A stretch of 64,000 nucleotides of DNA from Sphingobacterium sp. HMA12 (GCF_002933815.1 NZ_BEYR01000003.1:186001-250000), one strand, 5' to 3'. Positions 32,103 through 42,550 are shown, counted from the first letter of the stretch. The notes: a model not told the origin generated them from the letters alone. Numbers and translations are program-made.

Positions 32103-35100
32103 ATGAATAAGTTTTTAATACCGCTGACCTTCATGTGTGTGCAAATGGCACAAGCACAGGAATCCAAGGAACTGAAAGGAAAGGTACTGGATGCGGTCAC
32201 ATTAAAGCCGGTCGTGGGGGCGACGGTTGTAGTCGAAAGTTCGGCAGTAGCCGAAGACATCGGTGTACCCAATCAGGTGCAACAATCTGCTTTGGGTGCA
32301 TTGACTGATGCTTCGGGCGAATTTCGCCTAAAAGTTCCGGGAAACTTAAAATACGTCACCATTAGTTATGTGGGATACCAACGAATGCAGATTCCAGTAT
32401 TTCAGGATCACAAGACGATTTTACTACAACCGGGTGGTGAATCTTTGGACGAAGTGATCGTAACGGGATATACCGATATCAAAAAGCGTAAGAATACCAC
32501 TGCGTATAATAAAATCAATGTAGCCGATATCAAACAAACTGGTGTTGCATCAATTGATGAGATGCTAGCAGGTCAGGTGGCTGGTTTACAGCTGAGCAAT
32601 TTTAACGGTGGTCCTAACAGTGCACCACAGATCCGTATCCGCGGTACGGTATCGCTCAATGGTACGCAGGATCCGCTATGGGTGATTGACGGATTGCCTA
32701 TTGAGGGAACAGCAATGCCAAATCGGATTGAAAAGGATAATCTGAATAGCTTGACGAATCTTCCGATCGCAGGAATCAATCCTGATGATATTGCAGATAT
32801 CACGGTATTAAAAGATGCGGCAGCAACTTCGATTTATGGTGCGCGTGCAGCGAATGGCGTGATAGTGATTACTACGAAAAGAGGTAAATCCGGACCAGCA
32901 AAACTGCAGATTTCGGCAAATACCTTTGTGACCGAACGTCCTGACTTTGGTAAACTCAACCTGATGAATGCCAATGAAAAAGTAGACTTTGAACTATTGA
33001 TGGCAGACCGGACCGATTTAAATTACCGGACGGACAAGGGAGCGGTGATGCGTATCCTAAACAACGCAAATGCATTGGATGCTTACCGTTCGGGTGGTTT
33101 GGCCGCTTTATCGCCAGAAGTGCAGCAATCCATCAGTCAATTGCGTACGCAACAAACGGACTGGGGAAAAGAACTTTATCGTCAGGCACTCAATCAACAA
33201 TATTCGGCATCAATTTCTGGCGGTAATGACGGACATCGTTACTATCTGTCAAGTGGTTTTTACGATGAAAAGGGGGCGACTAAAGGGGCAGACCTACGTC
33301 GTTATTCATTGACATTAAACAATGATTTCAATATAAACGATCGATTTAAAGCTGGGATTAATCTCTTAGGTTCGGTTTCAAACAGACAGAATCCGATTCA
33401 GGACGCTGATGCATTTACCAATCCAAGCAATTACGTCCGTACGGTAAATCCTTACCTGACTGTGCGTGACCAATCAGGTAAGTACAATTATGATCCGGAT
33501 ATTGAGGGCTATGAAAAAGATACTTACATTCCTTTTAATTCCGTAGAAGAACGTGAAAACACCAAATATACGCTAACCAATAAGGCCTTAAAAGCCATTG
33601 GTTACCTGGAGTATACCATTATTCCGCAATTGTCTTTACGTACCGAATTTGGCTTGCAGTTTGATGAAAATAGTATGGAACGATTTGCCGATCAGGAAAG
33701 TTATAATACCCGTAAATTGCGTGCTGCAACACGGTACTACGATGCTGCGACTAAAACGAATAAGTATTTCCTGCCTACAGGTGGTAAGATCGAAAATGAT
33801 CATAATAGTATATTTCAATATAATTGGAAGACCTACTTAAAGTATAACAAAACCTGGAATGAAAAGCATGAGCTGGAACTGATGGGGGGAACAGAACTGA
33901 GAAGGAGTAAAAATACAATAGTTTCATCCAAAGGGTTTGGATATAATCCAGCAACGTTGACCACCCAGAGTATTGTTTTTCCAAACAGTAACTATCAAGA
34001 TGATCGACGATTTCTTCAGTATAGCAAAGTGTTTGGAGAGAATTCATATGCTTCTTTCTATGGTAATGCGACCTATACCTTTGACCGCAAGTATAACGTG
34101 TATGGTAGCATTCGTTATGATGGCTCCAATATGTTCGGGGTAGATCCGCAATATCGTTTTTTGCCAATCTGGTCCTTGTCCGGATCGTGGAATGTATTGG
34201 AAGAGGATTTTATAAAGGATAAGACAAAGTTATCTGATCTTCGCGTACGTGCCTCTTACGGTATACAAGGGAATATTGACCGTAACACTTATCCGTTTAT
34301 CGTCGGACTGTACAATAACGCAACTCTGCTTCCCGGAAATACAGAAAGCACAGTAGTGGTGGAGATGCCGGCAAATGATAAATTACGTTGGGAACGTACG
34401 AAGTCATATAATGCCGGTATTGATTTAGGCCTTTGGAAAAATAGACTGAATATTACGGTTGATTATTACAATAGAACAAGTACCGATTTAATAGGAAACA
34501 GTGAATTGCCTATGGAAAATGGTTTTCAGAATGTCCAGGTCAACTGGGCATCAGTGCGAAATCAGGGGATAGAATTGACGATTTCAAGCCGTCAGATTCA
34601 GACGGATAAGTTCTCCTGGTCTACGGATTTTAATATTGCCCACAATAATAATAAATTATTGAAGGTGATGGATAATCCGAAAGCCTACTCGCCAGAGTCG
34701 CAGGCAGGTCGTCCTATTAATGGAATGTACGTATTGGAAACTGCTGGCTTGGATAAAGATGGCGTGATGCAGTTCAGAAATCAGGATGGATCTGTTTCGA
34801 GCATGGAAGATTTCTATGGTTTGTATGATCCTTGGGCAGATTTCTTACCGGGATATACTTCACAAACAAGTATGACAGCAGCGACTTATCTTTCTAAATT
34901 TAGATATTTGGGCAGTAAGGATCCGAAGTTTATCGGTGGTATGACCAACCGTTTCCGCTATGCTAATTTTGATCTGGCTATTTCAGCCGTATTCAATTTG
35001 GACCGTTGGGTAAGCCGTACACCGACCTACAATCCTGCTCTTGTGGATAGGGGGCAAAATTATTCCAGAGACCTGTTGATGGCTTTACAGGGTAATACAG

Positions 35101-35441
35101 CCTTTCCAGCATTGGGAAGTATAAGTTCTGAACTTAATGACCGTTGGATGGCCTATAGTTGGATGGAAAGTAATGACCCGATCAAATCCTTTAATATGTA
35201 CGATGTCTGGGCTAAGAAAATGAGCTATGTCCGCATCAATAGCATTCGTTTAGGCTATACGCTCCCGACAGCAGTGAGTAAGAAAATTGGCGCAAGCAAT
35301 TTGCGTGTGAACGTAGAGGGACGTAACCTATTTGTTTTCGGAGCAAATTACGAAGGTTACTTTGATCCGGAGACTTATGGTAACAATTATGCGCAGCCGA
35401 TCAGCAAATCCTTTGCCTTTGGTCTTTCGGCAAGTTTTTAA
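32103..35441 (+). CDS. SusC/RagA TonB-linked outer-membrane transporter
   Basis: A 1112-residue TonB-dependent transporter. After a signal peptide (to about 19) comes a CarboxypepD_reg-like domain (25-105), longer than usual, with an insert around residues 45-60. The plug begins near L-D-E-V-I-V-T-G-Y and includes the SusC hallmark Y-G-A-R-A-A-N-G-V-I-V-I-T-T-K-R-G. The remainder is a 22-strand barrel ending F-G-L-S-A-S-F. Together with the SusD protein 19 nt downstream it forms a lidded importer. The metalloprotease immediately upstream suggests oligopeptides rather than glycans as cargo, as for RagAB. Confidence 0.92.
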   Translation: MNKFLIPLTFMCVQMAQAQESKELKGKVLDAVTLKPVVGATVVVESSAVAEDIGVPNQVQQSALGALTDASGEFRLKVPGNLKYVTISYVGYQRMQIPVFQDHKTILLQPGGESLDEVIVTGYTDIKKRKNTTAYNKINVADIKQTGVASIDEMLAGQVAGLQLSNFNGGPNSAPQIRIRGTVSLNGTQDPLWVIDGLPIEGTAMPNRIEKDNLNSLTNLPIAGINPDDIADITVLKDAAATSIYGARAANGVIVITTKRGKSGPAKLQISANTFVTERPDFGKLNLMNANEKVDFELLMADRTDLNYRTDKGAVMRILNNANALDAYRSGGLAALSPEVQQSISQLRTQQTDWGKELYRQALNQQYSASISGGNDGHRYYLSSGFYDEKGATKGADLRRYSLTLNNDFNINDRFKAGINLLGSVSNRQNPIQDADAFTNPSNYVRTVNPYLTVRDQSGKYNYDPDIEGYEKDTYIPFNSVEERENTKYTLTNKALKAIGYLEYTIIPQLSLRTEFGLQFDENSMERFADQESYNTRKLRAATRYYDAATKTNKYFLPTGGKIENDHNSIFQYNWKTYLKYNKTWNEKHELELMGGTELRRSKNTIVSSKGFGYNPATLTTQSIVFPNSNYQDDRRFLQYSKVFGENSYASFYGNATYTFDRKYNVYGSIRYDGSNMFGVDPQYRFLPIWSLSGSWNVLEEDFIKDKTKLSDLRVRASYGIQGNIDRNTYPFIVGLYNNATLLPGNTESTVVVEMPANDKLRWERTKSYNAGIDLGLWKNRLNITVDYYNRTSTDLIGNSELPMENGFQNVQVNWASVRNQGIELTISSRQIQTDKFSWSTDFNIAHNNNKLLKVMDNPKAYSPESQAGRPINGMYVLETAGLDKDGVMQFRNQDGSVSSMEDFYGLYDPWADFLPGYTSQTSMTAATYLSKFRYLGSKDPKFIGGMTNRFRYANFDLAISAVFNLDRWVSRTPTYNPALVDRGQNYSRDLLMALQGNTAFPALGSISSELNDRWMAYSWMESNDPIKSFNMYDVWAKKMSYVRINSIRLGYTLPTAVSKKIGASNLRVNVEGRNLFVFGANYEGYFDPETYGNNYAQPISKSFAFGLSASF

Positions 35442-35460
35442 TTCTTTTAATTGATTAAAC

Positions 35461-36780
35461 ATGAAGAATATAATTTATTTTGGATTGATCATGACAGCAA
35501 GTGCATTGACATCCTGTGATAAATACTTAGATATACAACCGGTGGGAACTGTCATCCCGGCCTCGGAAAGTGATTTTAGGGGCGTAATGACCAGCGGCTA
35601 TGTTGGCTTCCCTGCACATAAATCCTATTTGTCATTACGTACGGACGAATTGCTTTTGGATGAAAGCTCGACAGATGCTGCCCAGACCAAAGATATCTAC
35701 TTATGGAATGATCAAAATCCCGATCCGGCAACCATTGCTTATCCGTATTTGGCCTTCTATAAGAGTATTTTCTATAGCAACCAGATCATCAGTACCATTG
35801 ACGAGAAATTGACAAGCAATGCGACAGTGGATCAGATTAAAGGGGAGGCCTATCTGATGCGTGCTTATTCCCATTTTGAATTGTTGAATTGTTACAGTGA
35901 AGTCTATTCACCAAGCAATATAGCCTTGCGTGGAGTTCCGCTGTCGACTAAAATCGACCTGGAACAACGTTTTGTTCCTGCAACCATAGGTGACTCCTAT
36001 GCACAGGTGTTATCAGATATGGAAAAGGGGACCGTATTGCTTACGGTAGACGATCAGGCCAAAGGCGTGAATTATCGCTTTAGTAAACGAGCTGCTTACG
36101 CAATGGCATCACGTGTTCACTTGTATCGCGGGGAATGGCAGGCAGCAATAGATGCGGCAAAGCAAGCCTTGAAAATAAACGACAAGTTAGTAGATCTTAA
36201 TGTTGGGGGAAGCTTATTACCCAATGATTTTGAGTCCGCTGAAATCATTATGGCGTTGGAGAAGGTGTCTATTTCGGAAGTTCGTTCAAGTTCATTTATT
36301 TCGCCGGCTCTATTATTATCCTACCCAGATGGTGATTTGAGGAAGGGACGTTACTTCCAAAAAAGAGGTGCTGATTATGTATCTCTCAAAGGTGGAGAAA
36401 ACCGATTTAATGTCAGTTTTAGAAATGCGGAGCTTTATTTGACGATTGCGGAATGTAATGCTCGTCTTGGAAATACGGCGGAAGCACTAAAATATCTGTC
36501 CGCACTAAAGAAAAACAGATTTACTGCTGATGCCTACGCCAAACAAATGAAAGCTGATGCAGATCTGTCCAAAGAACAATTGCTGGATGCGGTGTTGCTT
36601 GAGCGCAAGCGCGAGCTGGCGCTGGAGGGATTACGCTGGTACGATTTAAAACGTACAACAAGACCTGCAATAACACATACCAGTTTTGGCAAAACAGCAA
36701 CCTTACAGCAAAACGATCCGCGATATGTAATCCGGTATCCTCAGGAGGCTATCAATAATAATCCTGATCTATTGAAATAA
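35461..36780 (+). CDS. SusD/RagB-family surface lipoprotein
   Basis: A 439-residue lipoprotein with signal ending A-L-T-S-C-D-K-Y-L-D, the usual SusD start. The chain is helical with TPR-like pairs: G-E-A-Y-L-M-R-A-Y-S-H-F-E-L-L-N, then A-A-Y-A-M-A-S-R-V-H-L-Y-R-G-E-W, and L-L-E-R-K-R-E-L-A-L-E-G-L-R-W-Y-D-L-K-R, the conserved C-terminal SusD signature. It is shorter than typical SusD proteins. It would cap the SusC barrel and bind substrate. It is followed by a terminator at 36810-36842. Confidence 0.92.
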   Translation: MKNIIYFGLIMTASALTSCDKYLDIQPVGTVIPASESDFRGVMTSGYVGFPAHKSYLSLRTDELLLDESSTDAAQTKDIYLWNDQNPDPATIAYPYLAFYKSIFYSNQIISTIDEKLTSNATVDQIKGEAYLMRAYSHFELLNCYSEVYSPSNIALRGVPLSTKIDLEQRFVPATIGDSYAQVLSDMEKGTVLLTVDDQAKGVNYRFSKRAAYAMASRVHLYRGEWQAAIDAAKQALKINDKLVDLNVGGSLLPNDFESAEIIMALEKVSISEVRSSSFISPALLLSYPDGDLRKGRYFQKRGADYVSLKGGENRFNVSFRNAELYLTIAECNARLGNTAEALKYLSALKKNRFTADAYAKQMKADADLSKEQLLDAVLLERKRELALEGLRWYDLKRTTRPAITHTSFGKTATLQQNDPRYVIRYPQEAINNNPDLLK

Positions 36781-36809
36781 AGTCAATTTTTTTTAATCCT
36801 TTATATATT

Positions 36810-36842
36810 AATCCATTTTCTTTCTTAGGAAATGGATTTTTT
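36810..36842 (+). terminator. Terminator between SusD and the LytTR regulator gene
   Basis: AATCCATTT (36810-36818) pairs with AAATGGATT (about 36830-36838), followed by TTTTATT. It ends the protease-SusC-SusD transcript 15 nt before the regulator start, so the regulator may depend on read-through or on its own promoter. Confidence 0.65.
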
Positions 36843-36856
36843 ATTACTTTCAACCC

Positions 36857-37582
36857 ATGGGATGGAATATATTGATCGTTGAAGACGAAGACTGGGCTTA
36901 TGTAGGCTTAAAGGAGATGTTGACTGAACGTTATGGTGAGGGCACATTGACTTTTACCAATGCAAAGGAGATTCAGGAAGCAGTGACGGTCATCAATAAG
37001 CATCATTTCGATTTGATCTTTATGGATATCCACCTGATGGATGGACTGAGTTTTGAAATATTTAAACAGGTTTCGATTGAGGTGCCGCTTATTTTTACAA
37101 CGGCCTATGAACAATACGCTTTGGAAGCGTTTCAAAATCAAGGTTATGCCTATCTGTTGAAACCTTTTGATGCGGAAGAACTCGCGCAGACCATGAAGCG
37201 TATGGAGCCCCTGCTACCCAAAGCAGAGCTGCGTCTAAAACAGCGATTTCTGGTGAAGTATGGCAACTTTTTAAAGTCCTTGGCGATTGCCGATATTGCT
37301 TACTTTATGGCGGAAGATAAAGAACTTTATGCAGTAGAAAAGGAGTCGGGGGTAGCCTATATTATTGAGGATAGACTTGTCCACTTGGTGACCCAGGTAG
37401 ATCCATTCGTTTTTTTTCAAATTAACAGAAAATTTCTTATTCGTATTGATTCTATTCAGTCTATGTTAAAAATAAGTCGAAATAGAATTAAATTGGAACT
37501 AATTCCCCAAACTCCAACGGGGATTGATGTTATTGTTAGCGAAGAACGCTCGCCAAATTTTCAGCGCTGGCTGGATCAATAA
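36857..37582 (+). CDS. LytTR-family response regulator
   Basis: A 241-residue protein. The receiver domain (1-120) has acidic residues E-D-E-D at 9-12, the phospho-acceptor Asp57 in L-I-F-M-D-I-H-L-M-D-G, Thr in F-T-T-A-Y-E-Q-Y-A-L-E-A-F, and Lys in Y-L-L-K-P-F-D. A LytTR DNA-binding domain follows (about 135-241) with F-Q-I-N-R-K-F-L-I-R-I-D-S-I and I-V-S-E-E-R-S-P-N-F-Q-R-W-L. It is the probable partner of the LytS-type kinase at 27793-29148 and likely binds the 21-bp-period repeat at 29177-29211. Confidence 0.92.
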   Translation: MGWNILIVEDEDWAYVGLKEMLTERYGEGTLTFTNAKEIQEAVTVINKHHFDLIFMDIHLMDGLSFEIFKQVSIEVPLIFTTAYEQYALEAFQNQGYAYLLKPFDAEELAQTMKRMEPLLPKAELRLKQRFLVKYGNFLKSLAIADIAYFMAEDKELYAVEKESGVAYIIEDRLVHLVTQVDPFVFFQINRKFLIRIDSIQSMLKISRNRIKLELIPQTPTGIDVIVSEERSPNFQRWLDQ

Positions 37583-37697
37583 CAATTGTTAGCTTGCTTA
37601 CTATCAATTTATTGTCATAATTTGTTTTTATAATCTATTGATTTTTAATGATTTATTTTTTTATTAAAAATGTATAGTAAAATAGTATAGATTGTAT

Positions 37698-37705
37698 TAT
37701 ATTTG
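37698..37705 (+). promoter_or_regulatory. Candidate -7 element upstream of the second SusC
   Basis: TATATTTG matches TAnnTTTG and lies 142 nt before the SusC ATG, in an AT-rich region with repeated GTATAG. There is no clear -33 TTTG at the usual distance, so this is tentative. Confidence 0.4.
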
Positions 37706-37846
37706 CGCTCTGATAAAATCTATCAATTTAGTAGATTTTTAAAAATGCGCAATAAAGTAAGCTATTTGCTTGAATAATTACACTATATTTATTTATTTTT
37801 TCTATATATTTACAATACTTAACTAATTTATTAAAATATTCTTTAT

Positions 37847-40800
37847 ATGCACTCAACATTTAAATACATTCCTATTGTAGCGGTAGCATTGTCTAGTGCC
37901 AATATGAATAAATTGTATGCACAGCAACGTTCCATCCAGGGAAGAGTTACTGATGCGACTACGGGACAGGCGCTAGCTGGCGTAAGTGTACGTGTGTCAG
38001 ATCAAAATAAGGTAACACTAACTGATGTGAAAGGTGAATTTACCATTAGCACCACTGCTAAAGATGTTCCTCTTTTGGAATTTTCATTTATAGGCTACGA
38101 ATCGCAACAGGTGCGAGCCGCAGGAACGAATATTTCTTTGGCGCTGAAACCTTCTAGTACAGACCTAGAGGAAGTAGTTGTAGTGGCTTATGGTACATCC
38201 AAACGATCCAATATTACCGGTTCGGTTAGCACCGTGAGCAGTAAAGCAATTGAGAATAGACAGGTTTCAAGCATCTCTAAAGCATTAGAAGGTCAGGTTC
38301 CCGGTTTGCAATCTGTTGCTTCGTCTGGTCAGCCGGGGACGGATGCGACAATTCGTATTCGCGGAATTGGTTCCATCAACGCATCAAGTTCTCCGTTGAT
38401 TGTATTGGACGGCAATCCTTATGCTGGGGATATCAGTTCCATAAATCCAAATGACGTACAGTCCATATCGGTTTTAAAGGATGCGGCTTCCAGCGCGCTC
38501 TATGGTTCACGTGGGGCAAACGGCGTTATCATTATTACGACTAAATCTGGTAAAAGTTCGGGTGATACAAAAATCAATCTTAATTTCACACAGGGATATT
38601 CGGGTCGCGCTGTCAGCGATTACGAACAAGTGACGACAGACGAATACTTCCAGTTGTACTGGGAGGCCCTGCGAAATAAAAATTTGAGCAATGGTTTGAG
38701 TGCTTCACAGGCAGCTGCCAATGCGAGCAGGACTTTATTGGTCGATTTGAAGAAGAATCCCTATGGTAGTCAATTTCCGCAACCGGTAGGTCTAGATGGT
38801 AAACTGGTTCCGGGAGCCAAAACGCTATGGGACGATCCCTGGAAAGATGTATTACAACGGACTGGTGTGCGTACCCAAGGTGATTTAAGTTTTAGTGGTG
38901 GAGGTGAAAAAAACACCTATTATATTTCGGGAGGTTATCTTAATGACCAAGGGATGGCTATTGAGTCCGGGTTTAAACGTTATAATCTGCGGGCGAATAT
39001 CGATAGCAAAGTTAAATCCTGGTTGAATGCCGGTGTAAATATAGCAGGGAGCAGCACGTTACAGAAGTATCCGCAATCGGAAGACAGTAATACGGCTAAT
39101 ATAATTAACTTTTCACGACTGGTTCCTTCTTTTTATCCGTATTATGAACGTAATGACGATGGATCTTATGTGGAAGAGAATGGAAAAAGAGTGTATGATT
39201 TTGGCGCATATAGACCTAGTGCTGCCTCACCGCGTAACAATTTAGCAGCCACTTTACCATTGGATAAGAATGATATTCGTAGGGAAAATATTTCTGCAAG
39301 GGCCTATCTGGAAGCTCTGTTAACAGAGAATCTGAAATTGAAATCTACCTATAGTCTGGATTATATCAATTCCAATACACACGATTACGAAAACCCTCTA
39401 TATGGATTTAGTGCCGAAACTTTTGGTTCTGTGGGGCGATCAAGCGTACGGACGGTAGGACAAACCTGGAATAATATATTGACCTATGAGAAGCAGTTTG
39501 GCTTACATCACCTTAATGTATTAGCGGGACAGGAATATTATGCCTTTAATAGTAGCAATATTAGCGGTAACCGTAGTTATTTTGTATTGCCGGGATTCTA
39601 TGAACCGGTTGCAGCTTCGCAATTGGATGGTTTTACTGGCTCAAGTGTTGACTATAGACTATTGAGTTTTCTGGGGCGTCTGGAATATAATTATGATAAC
39701 AAATATTATTTCTCCGGTTCATTACGGACAGATGGCTCTTCAAGATTTAGCCCAGAGAAGCGCTGGGGAACATTTTGGTCTGTCGGGGGATCGTGGAAAT
39801 TGAAGCAAGAAGATTTCTTAAAAGATAATGGCACAATTAGTCAATTGACGCTCCGTGCGAGTTACGGTGGTCAAGGGAATGATAATCTGGGAACTTATTA
39901 TGCCTATCAGGGACTTTATACGATTGCCAATAGTCTTGGCAAGGGAGGGACCTATACAGGTAGATTGGCAACCCCGGATCTGAAATGGGAAACTAATCTG
40001 AATTTAAATGTGGGCGTGGATGTTTCGGCTTTCCAGGATAGGGTTTCTTTGACCGTAGAATATTTTGACAGAAGAAGTAAGGATTTACTGTTTACAATGC
40101 CAATGGCTTCGTCAACAGGATATGTTGGCTACGACGCGAACATAGGTGCCGTGAAAAATACCGGTATAGATGTGGATATCCATACGATACCTGTTAAAAA
40201 TGATAATTTTAGATGGAATCTGGATCTCAATTTCTCTCATTATAAAAATAAAGTTACGTCTCTTCCGGATAATACGAAGGCAATTATCAGTGGCACTAAA
40301 ATTCTTCGCGTAGGGGGGAGTGTCTTCGATTTCTATATGCCTGAATGGGCTGGTGTGAACCCCCAAAATGGATTGCCGCAATGGTATCTCGCTGATAAAG
40401 ATGGTAATAATACCGGCGAGAAAACTTCTAAATACAGCGATGCGGGCAGCTTTGTTGCCGGGAGCTCACTCCCGGATCTCGTAGGAGGACTTCAGAACAG
40501 TTTTACTTACAAAAATTTCGACCTGTCTGCGTTATTAAGCTTTAGCCTTGGAGGTCAAATACTGGATAATGACTACATTCAATTAATGCATAATGGTAAT
40601 AATGCCGGCCGTGCCTGGTCGAAAGAAATATTAAATCACTGGACACCGGAAAATACACAAACAGATGTTCCTAAACTAACGACAGATGCTACAAACTGGA
40701 CTTCAGCATCCACACGTTTTTTATATAGCGGAACCTATGCGCGGCTCAAAAACGTAAGCCTCGGTTATAGTCTACCAGGAGCCTTATTGAAGCGGATCAA

Positions 40801-40954
40801 TATAGATAAAATACGTGTTTTTGCTACAGCTGAAAATCTTTTGACATTTTATGGTCACAAAGGTATGGATCCCGAGCAGACGGTAAATGGTAATACATAT
40901 TTCCGCTATCCGGCGATGCGTACAATCTCAGGTGGTATACAGCTTGTGTTTTAA
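37847..40954 (+). CDS. SusC/RagA TonB-linked outer-membrane transporter
   Basis: A 1035-residue transporter with signal (to about 26), CarboxypepD_reg-like domain with G-R-V-T-D-A-T-T-G-Q-A-L-A-G-V, plug with E-E-V-V-V-V-A-Y-G and Y-G-S-R-G-A-N-G-V-I-I-I-T-T-K-S-G-K, and a barrel ending G-G-I-Q-L-V-F. Partner SusD starts 30 nt downstream. It is the second pair in tandem, after the LytTR gene and a terminator, with its own long AT-rich upstream region. No glycan-cleaving enzyme or protease is next to it, so the substrate is open. Confidence 0.92.
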   Translation: MHSTFKYIPIVAVALSSANMNKLYAQQRSIQGRVTDATTGQALAGVSVRVSDQNKVTLTDVKGEFTISTTAKDVPLLEFSFIGYESQQVRAAGTNISLALKPSSTDLEEVVVVAYGTSKRSNITGSVSTVSSKAIENRQVSSISKALEGQVPGLQSVASSGQPGTDATIRIRGIGSINASSSPLIVLDGNPYAGDISSINPNDVQSISVLKDAASSALYGSRGANGVIIITTKSGKSSGDTKINLNFTQGYSGRAVSDYEQVTTDEYFQLYWEALRNKNLSNGLSASQAAANASRTLLVDLKKNPYGSQFPQPVGLDGKLVPGAKTLWDDPWKDVLQRTGVRTQGDLSFSGGGEKNTYYISGGYLNDQGMAIESGFKRYNLRANIDSKVKSWLNAGVNIAGSSTLQKYPQSEDSNTANIINFSRLVPSFYPYYERNDDGSYVEENGKRVYDFGAYRPSAASPRNNLAATLPLDKNDIRRENISARAYLEALLTENLKLKSTYSLDYINSNTHDYENPLYGFSAETFGSVGRSSVRTVGQTWNNILTYEKQFGLHHLNVLAGQEYYAFNSSNISGNRSYFVLPGFYEPVAASQLDGFTGSSVDYRLLSFLGRLEYNYDNKYYFSGSLRTDGSSRFSPEKRWGTFWSVGGSWKLKQEDFLKDNGTISQLTLRASYGGQGNDNLGTYYAYQGLYTIANSLGKGGTYTGRLATPDLKWETNLNLNVGVDVSAFQDRVSLTVEYFDRRSKDLLFTMPMASSTGYVGYDANIGAVKNTGIDVDIHTIPVKNDNFRWNLDLNFSHYKNKVTSLPDNTKAIISGTKILRVGGSVFDFYMPEWAGVNPQNGLPQWYLADKDGNNTGEKTSKYSDAGSFVAGSSLPDLVGGLQNSFTYKNFDLSALLSFSLGGQILDNDYIQLMHNGNNAGRAWSKEILNHWTPENTQTDVPKLTTDATNWTSASTRFLYSGTYARLKNVSLGYSLPGALLKRINIDKIRVFATAENLLTFYGHKGMDPEQTVNGNTYFRYPAMRTISGGIQLVF

Positions 40955-40984
40955 ATCAGTTGAATGCTTAAAGTAAATAATATT

Positions 40985-42478
40985 ATGAAAATCACAAAAA
41001 TAAAACTTGTCTATATGCTTTTAGGGCTTTCCTTTATCAATACTTCTTGTAAAGATAAGCTTGATACGGTGCCTACCACATCTGTAACCGAAGAGCAGAT
41101 TTATAAAGATACGCGCGGTGTGGCAACGGTTGTCAACGGTACATGGAAATACTTAAATGATACCTATTTTACTTATGCTAATCCGGGGTATACATCCGTA
41201 ATGCGTACAAGTGATGCCATGGGGAGCGATGTGGCGGTGACAACCAAATATGGTTACCGCGATGCATACGGCTTTACGGAATTAGATAACCGCCGGTCCT
41301 ATCGGGTATCATCTTTTTGGACTTTATTTTATAAAGTAATTGACAATACCAATAATGTGATCTCGAAAGTGGATGGGGTGACTGGGGAGGTTGCAGATAA
41401 AAACTTCCTAAAGGGGCAAGCGAAGGCTTTGCGTGCATTTATTTATCTTAATCTGGCTTCATTCTATCAGTTTAGTTACCTAAAAGATAAAAGCGCAAAA
41501 TCAGTACCGATTTATACTGAGCCGAGTACCCTGCAAACAAAAGGTAAGCCTAGGGCAAGCCTGGAAGAACTGTATCAACAGATTCTGAAAGATTTAAAAG
41601 ACAGTGAAGTGCTATTGGCTTCAGCAACAAATGTGGAAAAATATCAGATCAGTATAGACGTTGTTTATGGTCTTCTTGCCAGGACTTATTTGCAGATCGG
41701 TGAATGGAAATTAGCGGCAGAATATGCAAATAAAGCTGCGGTGGGACACAACCTAATGAGTGCGTCGGATTATCAGGCTGGATTTAACGATGCGCAGAAT
41801 TCGGAATGGCTATGGGGGCATTTGCAAACTACCGAGCAGAATACGGCTAGTTATACGTTTCATTACATCGACGTTTCGTCTTCTGCTTCTTATTATTATA
41901 GTTTTATGGCTGATCCTTATTTTGAGAACCTATTTGATAAAGATGATGTCCGATACGCGCTATTTGAGTGGGATGGTCTGAAAGGTAGAGAGGGTTTTTT
42001 ACGCTATAAGAAGTTTAAAATGAAGACAAATCAAATAGGGGATATCGTGTATATGCGTTCAGCTGAAATGCTCCTAATTGAGGCTGAAGGTTATGCGAGG
42101 GCAGGAGAAACAGAAAAGGCGGTCGCTGCTTTGAATAAGCTGCGAAAAGCACGGAATGCGAAGTTGTTTGAAGGAAGCGATAATACAAAACTGATCACAG
42201 AGATTTTGATTGAACGTAGAAAGGAACTTTGGGGTGAGGGGTTTGCATTATCTGATATTATTCGTACCCAAGGTAAGGTGACACGTAAAGCTTTTTTAAA
42301 CGATAAAGGAGAACCAATACAGGTGCAGGTGGTTGATGAAGAAGGAAAAACAAAATTGGTCGATGGTCAAGGGCATCGGGTAGTCAAGTTCCCTGATGGT
42401 TCTAATTTTGTGAATAATAGTCCATATTACTTATTTGCCATTCCAAATACGGAATACGAACAAAATCCAAATTTATAA
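40985..42478 (+). CDS. SusD/RagB-family surface lipoprotein
   Basis: A 497-residue lipoprotein from the ATG at 40985 (an upstream ATG at 40964 adds seven residues before the signal). The signal ends S-F-I-N-T-S-C-K-D-K-L-D-T. Helical SusD elements include Q-A-K-A-L-R-A-F-I-Y-L-N-L-A, the substrate-region aromatic run W-L-W-G-H-L-Q-T, and I-L-I-E-R-R-K-E-L-W-G-E-G-F-A-L-S-D. It partners the SusC immediately upstream. A perfect bidirectional terminator follows. Confidence 0.92.
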   Translation: MKITKIKLVYMLLGLSFINTSCKDKLDTVPTTSVTEEQIYKDTRGVATVVNGTWKYLNDTYFTYANPGYTSVMRTSDAMGSDVAVTTKYGYRDAYGFTELDNRRSYRVSSFWTLFYKVIDNTNNVISKVDGVTGEVADKNFLKGQAKALRAFIYLNLASFYQFSYLKDKSAKSVPIYTEPSTLQTKGKPRASLEELYQQILKDLKDSEVLLASATNVEKYQISIDVVYGLLARTYLQIGEWKLAAEYANKAAVGHNLMSASDYQAGFNDAQNSEWLWGHLQTTEQNTASYTFHYIDVSSSASYYYSFMADPYFENLFDKDDVRYALFEWDGLKGREGFLRYKKFKMKTNQIGDIVYMRSAEMLLIEAEGYARAGETEKAVAALNKLRKARNAKLFEGSDNTKLITEILIERRKELWGEGFALSDIIRTQGKVTRKAFLNDKGEPIQVQVVDEEGKTKLVDGQGHRVVKFPDGSNFVNNSPYYLFAIPNTEYEQNPNL

Positions 42479-42500
42479 GAAGTCGATCCATTGCTGGATT

Positions 42501-42550
42501 ACACATAAAAAAAACAGGCATATTTTTGTATGCCTGTTTTTTTTATGTGT
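42501..42550. terminator. Bidirectional terminator after the second SusC/SusD pair
   Basis: A perfect 22-bp inverted repeat (42501-42522 and 42529-42550) with a core ACAGGCATA/TATGCCTGT and A-run/T-run flanks, so either strand ends in a U-tract. It ends the rightward SusD transcript and can act on leftward transcripts. Confidence 0.88.

Noticed and set aside
37745..37777. 10-codon frame before the second SusC
   Set aside because: Too short to distinguish from chance and without the spacing seen for the 52664-52747 leader.
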